DNA from: CAXBNB01 sp040151475
GTDB taxonomy: Bacteria; Bacteroidota; Bacteroidia; Cytophagales; Cyclobacteriaceae
NCBI RefSeq assembly: GCF_040151475.1
Contig: NZ_JBDKWG010000136.1
Coordinates: forward strand, 1 to 32,854
DNA: 32,854 bases
Direction of reading: 5' to 3'
Shown here in pieces: positions 17,701 through 23,743 of the stretch (position 1 is the stretch's first letter; each line of letters begins with the position of its first letter). The notes below the pieces were generated by a model. It worked only from the letters and a program-made list of their open reading frames with translations. It was not told the DNA's origin and ran no database searches. Both the position numbers and the translations under genes were made by a program.

Positions 17701-18739
17701 TCACCAGCAAAACGTTTTTTCCTCTTGCTATGTAGTCGGATATCAGGTTGCAAATCAACTGCGACTTTCCTGTTCCAGGTGGCCCCTGCACCACAACAGA
17801 ATTCCCTTTTTTGATGGCTTTAACAGCATTTTCCTGGTAAGCATCCATCTTAAATGGAGTAAAGGTCTGATCTTCCCTTACTTTTTTCAGAAAACGATAG
17901 TGATTTTGATCGGAGTTTTCCTCCTCATCGAGATTTCGCTCCAAAAAAAAATTCTCCATACTAGTAAGGCTTGGACTATCCAACATAGTGAGGTAATCCG
18001 GCACCAGATAAGAACCCGCCTGTGGAAAAATTCCCAAAACAGCTTGTGGGAAGAGTTTTAACTGCCCATTCTTTTCACTGTCCTCCAACTCCCTTCTTTT
18101 TACATTTTCAAAAGCTTTTAATTCGTCAATGAAATTTTCCTGATTGAAATTCACTTCCAGATTAGACGCCTTAAGCAACTCATACAATTCGGTACGAAAG
18201 ACTTTACTTTCTTTATCGAAATCATCGAATACCCTGTCCAGTAATTCTTCATTAGCCTTTTGTCCATTAAAAAAAGCATAAGCAAGTAAAAAAGACTTGT
18301 TCAGGGTGATATTCACGTCCTTCCTGATCTGCAAATACCATTGCTTGTCATCATGGTCAAGCGACACAGGAAAAAAAAGCAAAGGACATCTGGTAAGTGT
18401 TCCATCTGAAAACTTACCTTTCACGAAAGGCCATCCGATATACAAATCTCTTGCGCCCCGTTCTTCAAAAACCAACCGGTCAATCCTTTTCACTTTCCTC
18501 AAACGAGCTGATAACTTATTTGAATCCTCATCCCGGCTATTCTGTATATCGCACAAAGGGATTTTATTTTTTCTTGCTACTAAATCAGATATGATTTCAA
18601 ACGAAGGGTTGTTGAGTGCAAAATTAAAATCATGAATATCTACAAACTGATCTGCCAATAAATGAGTCAACAATATTGACCTGCTATTGCCCGATAAATT
18701 AGTTAGCCTTCTTAAATACGACTGGAGAATTGTTTTCAT
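14717..18739 (-). CDS. Large SF1 helicase (DNA2/NAM7-like) with DUF4011-like N-terminus and degenerate nuclease-like tail
   Basis: A 1340-residue superfamily 1 helicase. The N-terminus (about 1-130, YLRRLTNLSGNSRSILL then WPFVKGKF) resembles DUF4011. Motor motifs run in order: a Q-motif-like MDAYQENAV (298-306), Walker A GPPGTGKS (319-326), DEASQ (954-958), GDEKQL (978-983), GHYRSK (1024-1029), NIQGDEKD (1138-1145) and RLNVAVTRAREK (1176-1187). A 600-residue, mainly helical insert with probable coiled coils separates motifs I and II. The last 100 residues (FVDLAI at about 1265, REYWQDPE at 1317-1324) follow the layout of the Vsr/MTES_1575 nuclease-like domain, but its acidic pocket and arginines are only partly kept. 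Proteins of this build occur among predicted phage-defence genes. Here it has no defence neighbours. A 14-bp inverted repeat lies just upstream. Confidence 0.88.
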   Translation of the reverse strand: MKTILQSYLRRLTNLSGNSRSILLTHLLADQFVDIHDFNFALNNPSFEIISDLVARKNKIPLCDIQNSRDEDSNKLSARLRKVKRIDRLVFEERGARDLYIGWPFVKGKFSDGTLTRCPLLFFPVSLDHDDKQWYLQIRKDVNITLNKSFLLAYAFFNGQKANEELLDRVFDDFDKESKVFRTELYELLKASNLEVNFNQENFIDELKAFENVKRRELEDSEKNGQLKLFPQAVLGIFPQAGSYLVPDYLTMLDSPSLTSMENFFLERNLDEEENSDQNHYRFLKKVREDQTFTPFKMDAYQENAVKAIKKGNSVVVQGPPGTGKSQLICNLISDYIARGKNVLLVSQKRAALDVVFERLKEKELNDFIGLLHDFKNDRKPIYEQIAIQVDQLDNYISRNNGLDSIQLERNYLQTSRRIDQLSEELEEFREALFNDKECGLSVKEMYLTSSPHQPAIPLNQEYRDITFTNVNSFLNQLRAYAQYAGFFLVENYVWRKRKSFSGLGVSDQKKIQNILKEIPEYQAKLKEKSQKAVNKLVDIEDAINIENNKENIEKLFTLIKEPQVYESFVNLLSDYKNITDVQWLSAFERKLMQCYKGVGPELTLKSEELGRFQESLERSIDARKGLFSWLHWKLFSKDKIYITRILVANKLKSNKQGFDILVQMIDNRLNLEHNFTELKSHIGLISFPQVIKKINIQNWFFYQKQAVSAKSLYQGVRHLNEYLTPKLGEFDVFHKKLTALLKIFESLPEKVASWEKYFTIQKLRDIFSGNIEASLLENALTRDFDSLCEFDSLYENFNAAQKSIVGKLLEQIPSPSPQEWTDLFMNSLKLAWIDHIEQKYPVLRGVSSNKMENIQTELQQAVKSKQNLSNEILLLKARERVYKNVEYNRLNNRVTYRDVYHQVTKKRRIWPVRKLISNYPREVFDLVPCWMASPESASAIFPMDKIFDLVIFDEASQCFAENGLPAMYRGKQVVVAGDEKQLRPNDLYKVRWEDENEEEIPDLDFDSLLNLSSQYLMQIHLNGHYRSKTLDLITFSNEHFYNNNLQLLPDFTVINNGKPGIEYIKCDGIWENNINKNEAYEICRIVRGLLKEDPQREIGIVTFNVRQQLFIMDELEAFSLEENIVIPDSLIVKNIENIQGDEKDIIIFSILYAPDKAGKMNMNFGSLNVIGGENRLNVAVTRAREKVIIVSSIFPQQLKVEATKNEGPKLLKKYLEYASAVSNGEFKINPVEEKRFSPSWYLKNKIRKFRYGNPDWTLDTSLPFVDLAIKEKQEYRGAIFTDDDLYFDSVSIKETHVYKPFTLSHKNWKFMALTSREYWQDPEGMQSKIENLFLKTKED

Positions 18740-18745
18740 TCAACC

Positions 18746-18817
18746 TGAATATTGAATTTGTAATATATAAAGTGGAACGGTGTTTTTCTAGGTAACAGAG
18801 AAGAAATTCAATATTCA
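18746..18817 (-). promoter_or_regulatory. 14-bp perfect inverted repeat directly upstream of the helicase gene
   Basis: TGAATATTGAATTT (18746-18759) recurs exactly in inverted orientation as AAATTCAATATTCA (18804-18817), with 44 bp between. The inner arm starts 6 bp before the helicase ATG at 18737-18739. It could be a pair of regulator sites, a long mRNA stem-loop over the start region, or the ends of a tiny inserted element. Confidence 0.5.
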
Positions 18818-18844
18818 AATTGAAAGGATTACATTAAATCCCTT

Positions 18845-19771
18845 CTACTCAATCAAATCCACAGGATCAGCTTTCAAATATGGACTGAGTTTTATAAATA
18901 GAGAATCATTCATCACCTTGATATTCATCAACTCATCAATAGAATTGTAATCTCCATGTTGATCTCTATAGGCTATCATTATTTTTGCAAGCGAGTAAGA
19001 AATGTAAGGGTGTCTTGCCAAAGCAGTAATGCTATCTGCATTGATGTTTATCTTAGAGATTTGAACTGTGTCTGTATAATATTGCTCTTTGATTCTCTCA
19101 ATTACTTCCTCTTTCAAACCATACACTTCTGATAATTGATCGGTAGAAATGAAGCCTCCAAGGCTGTTTCTATATTTAATTATTCGCTCAGAAAGAACCG
19201 CCCCTATCCCTCTTATTCTAGTCAATGAGTCAGCTGTAGCCAAATTAAGATTCTTTCGAATGATGAGCTTTACTGTTTCTTTTTCAGTAGTTTTTTTCTC
19301 TTCCCTTGCCTGCTGGTATTCCTTTCTTTTCCTTTGAGCGATTACTATATTATCCCAGAGCTTATTCACTTGTGTTTTGGAAATCCCGTAAATTTTAAGC
19401 AAATCTTCCTTCGACCGAAACTGGCCTCCTTTTTCCCGATAATTTTCTATTCTTAACGCAACTTTTTCTTTGAAACCCAACTCGACAAATTGCTCAACTG
19501 AAGCCAGATTGGGGTCGAAATCAAATGCCGATGGTACAAAAGAAGAAGTGTCCTTTAATTGTAATTTTCGCTCGCTTTCTGCTACCCATTCCATTAGCAT
19601 CTGCTCCTCCAAAGTCCGATCTGTATCGCTTATTGCCAGCAAATATTGTTTTACCAAAGAAGGGATAAAAAGGATTGCAATGATGACAGGAATAAAAATA
19701 ATAAAACCGTTGGTTTCTGATTCAGAGAATCCAAAATACGTTCTTATGTATTTTTTAATGTTATTAAACAC
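18845..19771 (-). CDS. Membrane-anchored helix-hairpin-helix (ComEA-like) protein
   Basis: A 308-residue protein with one N-terminal transmembrane segment (about 23-45, FIIFIPVIIAILFIPSLVK), so the rest probably faces the periplasm. Three helix-hairpin-helix modules follow, at about 85-140, 172-222 and 240-300. Each has the ComEA-like pattern LNLATADSLTRIRGIGAVLSERIIKYRNSLGGF. Such repeats bind the DNA backbone without sequence preference. ComEA proteins pull DNA into the periplasm during natural transformation, but this three-module form is the common Bacteroidota version and its role there is not settled. A lysine/glutamate-rich coil (about 145-165) separates modules 1 and 2. It lies 67 bp after the membrane-protein gene and 105 bp before the helicase, all on one strand. 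Confidence 0.85.
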   Translation of the reverse strand: MFNNIKKYIRTYFGFSESETNGFIIFIPVIIAILFIPSLVKQYLLAISDTDRTLEEQMLMEWVAESERKLQLKDTSSFVPSAFDFDPNLASVEQFVELGFKEKVALRIENYREKGGQFRSKEDLLKIYGISKTQVNKLWDNIVIAQRKRKEYQQAREEKKTTEKETVKLIIRKNLNLATADSLTRIRGIGAVLSERIIKYRNSLGGFISTDQLSEVYGLKEEVIERIKEQYYTDTVQISKININADSITALARHPYISYSLAKIMIAYRDQHGDYNSIDELMNIKVMNDSLFIKLSPYLKADPVDLIE

Positions 19772-19838
19772 ATAATAAATATAAACAATCTACAAATAAA
19801 TGTGAGTTTAAATAGCCTAAAAGGTTTATCCAAAATAA

Positions 19839-21092
19839 TTACAAAAACTTAATCAGAGATTTAAGTTTTGAAACTAATAGATTTTTACACAAAATAAACA
19901 TAAGAAAGTAAGGCATAAAATATACTTTATATCTTGTAAGAGTACCAAAATCCGGTGTAGCGTACGACAATAGTGTCGCCAATATCAAGATGTAAATTAC
20001 TCCTCCATAAATCAAAACTCTGTTGTCATCAGACACCTTTATTTTACGATTCAAACTGGTGAAAAACAATACTAATACCATAAGGTTTTCAATGCAAAGT
20101 GTCACTTGCAGGAAAGATGTCATTTGAGGAAAAACAGGGCCAAACAACCCTGAAAACAGGGCAATAATTAAATTAGGAAATACCATCAATATCGATTGTG
20201 ATTCATCCAAAAAGTGGATCATATTTTCCGGATTTCCCGTTGCTAGTATTTGTTGTTGATTGTCTTTGACAACAGAAAATATACGAGTTATGTCAAGGTT
20301 GTACTGCATATTTGAAGCCCATATTACTACTCCAGCCACCAGTAGAACTAGTCCAAAATACTTATATACTGGTTTACTATTTTTAATCTTATCACTATTG
20401 TTAGCAAACGAAAGCAAAAAAACTACAACCACTACTGGCAAAAAAACCGCAGCTATATAATATTTTAGAACCAGCATCAGCCATCCTCCGGTCATAAAAA
20501 TGAACACCTGCCAAATATTTATTTTTCGCCAAAAATAATATCGAATTAAAAATCCGGATAAAAACATTACGATCCCAAAAACGACACTTTCTTTTAAAAT
20601 GCCTGACGACCAAAACATAACCGAAGGATAAAACAAAAATGAAATAGCAGCCGTCATTTTGAATTCAGGATATTTTTTTGCCAATTGATGGACAAAATAG
20701 AAGCAACCACAAAAGCTAAACAATGAAAAATAAATAGTAGCCAACCAATAATTGGAACCCGTCACCCATAAGAATAGGCTTGTGATTTTCACCATCGGCA
20801 AAGTACTTCTCTGATTGTAAGGGATTTTTGTGAAAAAAACTTCTTGTAAATAGTCTGCAATAGGAAATTTGAGCAAATCTTTTGCCGCATTAAAGTAAAA
20901 AACAGTATCGCCCTTTTGATAATAATAGAAATACAGTAAACCAAGTGCCAGCCCACAGGCTACCTTAAAGAACAACGCCGGAAAATAAAGTTTTCTGGCT
21001 GGGCTATTGTTTAACCTTAAATAGATAAAATAAGAGAACCCTCCTATCACCAACAGATTTAAAATTAAAACAAATATGGCATGGGGGTTCAT
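19839..21092 (-). CDS. Polytopic membrane protein, possibly glycosyltransferase-like
   Basis: A 417-residue protein with about 10-12 hydrophobic segments and hardly any soluble domain. An early extracytoplasmic segment (GDTVFYFNAAKDLLKFPIAD, about 60-80) and the FLFYPSVMFWSSGILKES segment (about 165-185) resemble the loop-and-helix pattern of GT-C or EpsG-like sugar-transfer or polymer proteins. No family could be assigned with certainty. Its ATG overlaps the stop of the DUF2851 gene (ATGA, 4 bp), which indicates translational coupling and probably a shared process. A transporter is the main alternative. Confidence 0.7.
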   Translation of the reverse strand: MNPHAIFVLILNLLVIGGFSYFIYLRLNNSPARKLYFPALFFKVACGLALGLLYFYYYQKGDTVFYFNAAKDLLKFPIADYLQEVFFTKIPYNQRSTLPMVKITSLFLWVTGSNYWLATIYFSLFSFCGCFYFVHQLAKKYPEFKMTAAISFLFYPSVMFWSSGILKESVVFGIVMFLSGFLIRYYFWRKINIWQVFIFMTGGWLMLVLKYYIAAVFLPVVVVVFLLSFANNSDKIKNSKPVYKYFGLVLLVAGVVIWASNMQYNLDITRIFSVVKDNQQQILATGNPENMIHFLDESQSILMVFPNLIIALFSGLFGPVFPQMTSFLQVTLCIENLMVLVLFFTSLNRKIKVSDDNRVLIYGGVIYILILATLLSYATPDFGTLTRYKVYFMPYFLMFILCKNLLVSKLKSLIKFL

Positions 21093-22369
21093 TTATTGCT
21101 GATTAGTCCTACCCCAATTTTACAGGAAAGGCATCTCTTTTTCAAACAATAGTTGTTGTACATTTCGATGAGTGCCTGAGACTCAAATGCATTGACTGAC
21201 GAAAGACCCAACTCCTGCCACTTATTAGTGATGTAATTGCTTTCCGGTTTCAGGTTTTCAAGAATCAACAGAGCCTGATCCATGTATTTTGGTTCATCCA
21301 GATGCTGGCTATAGGCTACCAAAAGAGGAACTGTAGTATTGATCAACAGATTTTCAACACTATTTAGCCCCATACCTTTCAATTGCCTTTTACTTTCTTT
21401 TCCAAAATGATAGTGTGTTTCCCAATAATTTGACGGCTTTATCCTCAAGGATTTTTTAAGGATTTTTACATCGTCAAAATTCGTAAAACTATCAAATAAG
21501 TGTGGATTCTGATTGATAAGTGCTGCAAATTGGGAAATTCTAACCGCAGGAAAATTCCCCGGCCTTAATCTTAAATGCTTCCAGGATGATTCTGGAATTT
21601 CATTACCTTCTAACGAATATTTCTTAGCTAGAAATGCATATTCATTCATCAGAATCGAATGGTAATCATCTTTGGGTGATTGATCCAAAAAACCGGCAAC
21701 ACCAAAAAGCATAGCTTCAATTTGCAGCAAATTTCCAACATGCTTTTTCAGGTATTTTAATGGCGCATTTTGAGCAAGCCTTAAAAAAGGTTCACTGTTG
21801 ATTTTAAATCCAAAGTTTTTAGCCAACAACTGATAAGTCGTTTCTTCCCAGTCCATTTTATTCCTTTTCAGCAATTCAAATACAACTTCTGACTTGATTT
21901 TAAGTCTTTCGATTGTTGCCTGTTGCTGCATCGAAAACACATTCATCTTATTGGCATCAATAATTTGAGATGAGCAGGGAATGAGCTCAGGACTGTTCAA
22001 TAATTGATTGCATTTGGTCAATAGTTCAGGTTCAATCCTACCCTTCAACTCTATTGTGGGAATTAACTTTACATCCTTGTTGTATATTTTCTGATCATTT
22101 TCCCATACAACATGCAGTACCACATTGTCATAAGCTCTATCATTCTGATGCCCATGTAATGTCCAATAACTACTGGAAATATGTATTTCTACCTGTCCAT
22201 GCCAAACAATCTTACCAATTCTGATTTTAGCATTTTTAAAATCGGGTCCCGCATCTGTATTGTGATTTCCTGTGGAGAAAATTTCCACCAGCTCACCATC
22301 AGTAGTTCGCAGTTTTGATTTATCAAACTGTTGAAACTGCCAGATGAAATGGAGAAAAGATTCTTTCAT
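21089..22369 (-). CDS. DUF2851 family protein
   Basis: A 426-residue protein of family DUF2851, found mainly in Bacteroidota and of unknown function. The recognisable N-terminal block is ESFLHFIWQFQQFD, then NTDAGPDFKNAKI, WHGQVEIHISSSYW and YDNVVLHVVW (about 3-93), which looks like a beta-rich, possibly nuclease-like fold. The C-terminal half is helical and ends in a cysteine cluster (CLKKRCLSCK). It has no signal peptide or membrane segment, so it should be cytosolic. A hairpin separates it from the LOG gene upstream, and it overlaps the following membrane-protein gene by 4 bp. A 12-bp palindrome (22369-22380) abuts its start codon. Confidence 0.9.
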   Translation of the reverse strand: MKESFLHFIWQFQQFDKSKLRTTDGELVEIFSTGNHNTDAGPDFKNAKIRIGKIVWHGQVEIHISSSYWTLHGHQNDRAYDNVVLHVVWENDQKIYNKDVKLIPTIELKGRIEPELLTKCNQLLNSPELIPCSSQIIDANKMNVFSMQQQATIERLKIKSEVVFELLKRNKMDWEETTYQLLAKNFGFKINSEPFLRLAQNAPLKYLKKHVGNLLQIEAMLFGVAGFLDQSPKDDYHSILMNEYAFLAKKYSLEGNEIPESSWKHLRLRPGNFPAVRISQFAALINQNPHLFDSFTNFDDVKILKKSLRIKPSNYWETHYHFGKESKRQLKGMGLNSVENLLINTTVPLLVAYSQHLDEPKYMDQALLILENLKPESNYITNKWQELGLSSVNAFESQALIEMYNNYCLKKRCLSCKIGVGLISNK

Positions 22370-22431
22370 TTGAGCTCAAATTAGAGCATTAAATGTAGCG
22401 AATAACATGGGAAATTAGAATTAAATTATTG

Positions 22432-22464
22432 TCTCTTTCTCCATCCTTTGGATGCAGAAAGAGA
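22432..22464 (-). terminator. Long hairpin between the LOG-family and DUF2851 genes
   Basis: Arms TCTCTTTCT (22432-22440) with AGAAAGAGA (22456-22464), and CATCC (22442-22446) with GGATG (22450-22454), form a 14-bp stem with one C-C mismatch and a TTT loop. It lies 8 bp after the LOG stop. On the minus strand no T-run follows immediately, so it may act as a 3' stabiliser or leaky terminator. Confidence 0.6.
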
Positions 22465-22472
22465 AAAATTGG

Positions 22473-23054
22473 TCAGAGTAAATCCAATTTATCCAAAAAA
22501 CTATTTTTTTCAGGCGTGAAATCTTTCATCTTTTGCAGCAGTCCGTCGATATTATCGTCATAAAGAAGAAGCTTAAGGTCTTGATCTTTCAACAATTGGT
22601 TGGTATTCATGTGCCTAAATAATGCAATCAGATGATCGAAATAACCATTGATATTGAGTAATCCTATAGGGTGTTTTACCAGACCAAGTTGCGCCCAAGT
22701 TAGTATTTCGCACAATTCGTCCATGGTTCCAAAACCTCCCGGCAAAGCAATAAAACCTTCAGACAATTGAGACATTTTCATTTTTCTCTCATGCATAGAC
22801 TTGGTCTGATAGAGTTCATCTGCATCCAGATTGGTGATCTCTACCTGATCCAGAAAGTGAGGAATGACTCCAATTACTTTTCCTCCATTGTCAGCGCACC
22901 CTTTGGCTACAGCTCCCATTAATCCAATTTTCGAACCGCCATAAACCAATGCAATACCAAATGCTGCCAGTTTTGCACCAAGTTGGGTTGCCTGAATTTC
23001 AAATTCCGGATCTTTACCAATTGAAGATCCACAAAAAACGCAAATGGTTTTCAT
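22473..23054 (-). CDS. LOG-family protein (TIGR00730, nucleotide phosphoribohydrolase)
   Basis: A 193-residue cytosolic enzyme of the LOG family, which hydrolyses nucleoside 5'-monophosphates to the free base and ribose 5-phosphate; plant members release cytokinins. The Rossmann-like fold is shown by CVFCGSS at the N-terminus and GGSKIGLMG (39-47). The family signature includes HERK (88-91) and PGGFGTMDELCE (105-116), which hold the catalytic arginine and glutamate. The length matches the family and no key residue is missing. In bacteria the real substrate is often unclear. It is preceded by 117 bp without a gene and followed by a long hairpin. Confidence 0.93.
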   Translation of the reverse strand: MKTICVFCGSSIGKDPEFEIQATQLGAKLAAFGIALVYGGSKIGLMGAVAKGCADNGGKVIGVIPHFLDQVEITNLDADELYQTKSMHERKMKMSQLSEGFIALPGGFGTMDELCEILTWAQLGLVKHPIGLLNINGYFDHLIALFRHMNTNQLLKDQDLKLLLYDDNIDGLLQKMKDFTPEKNSFLDKLDLL

Positions 23055-23171
23055 AATTGGTATTTGGGTATCAAAATAAATACTTTCTTAAATTTAAAGA
23101 AGCCTCAATAATTGTTTTAAGTAATAATGAAATACAGTTCTGTATCTAATACCATAATAATTTAGTTAGGC

Positions 23172-23612
23172 TCAATCTTTTACCTTAACTCCCTGATTTT
23201 CCCGCTTTATTATTTCCTCTAAAGTAGCACCCTTTAGTAAATCGACAGTCTTATTTCTCAACTCAAGGAACACATCTCTAATACCGCATGTTTCTTCATC
23301 TTTGCACTCTTCGCATCGTTCGTAATACATATATGTAACACACGGCAACAAGGCTATCGGCCCATCAAACAAACGCATCACCTCAGCCATGTGAATATCC
23401 ACCGGCGACTTAGTCATATAATATCCGCCTCCCTTACCTTTTTTGCTGGCCAATATGCCCGCTTTCTTTAGATCTAATAAAATAGCCTCTAGAAACTTCT
23501 GAGGTATATGCTCAGAAACAGCTATATCACTGATCAATATTGGCCCTTCATCTCTTCTCTTGGCCAGATGAACCAATGCATTTATAGCATATTTAGTTTT
23601 TTTGGATATCAC
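23172..23612 (-). CDS. Rrf2-family transcriptional regulator
   Basis: A 146-residue winged-helix regulator of the Rrf2/IscR family. The N-terminal DNA-binding part shows KTKYAINALVHLAKR, the recognition helix IPQKFLEAILLDLKKAGIL and the wing GKGGGYYM (residues about 5-66). Four cysteines, C91, C100, C103 and C109, lie in the cluster-binding region. IscR uses three cysteines and a histidine, so this spacing is different and may hold another cluster or metal. The start codon is GTG at 23610-23612; an in-frame TAG 18 bp upstream and no nearer ATG make it the only reasonable start. The targets are not visible; clpC lies upstream on the same strand as a separate unit. Confidence 0.93.
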   Translation of the reverse strand: MISKKTKYAINALVHLAKRRDEGPILISDIAVSEHIPQKFLEAILLDLKKAGILASKKGKGGGYYMTKSPVDIHMAEVMRLFDGPIALLPCVTYMYYERCEECKDEETCGIRDVFLELRNKTVDLLKGATLEEIIKRENQGVKVKD

Positions 23613-23693
23613 AAGCGCAAAATAAGCATACTAACTGAGAAATCCATCTCCGACACTTCGCAAATGATTCTCCGCATGTACCCGAAATAGCAT

Positions 23694-23723
23694 AAAAAAA
23701 CCGACTATAAGCCGGTTTTTTTT
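23694..23723 (-). terminator. Terminator of clpC
   Basis: A-run/ACCGACT...AGCCGGT/T-run stem with one wobble pair and a short loop, 20 bp beyond the clpC stop. The T-run follows the stem in both directions, so it may also stop transcription from the other side. Confidence 0.85.
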
Positions 23724-23743
23724 ATTTCTAAATTGTTTTAATC

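Noticed and set aside
17498..18061. 187-codon plus-strand frame
   Set aside because: It is antisense to the helicase motor domain and has no family-like sequence; it follows from codon bias on the other strand.
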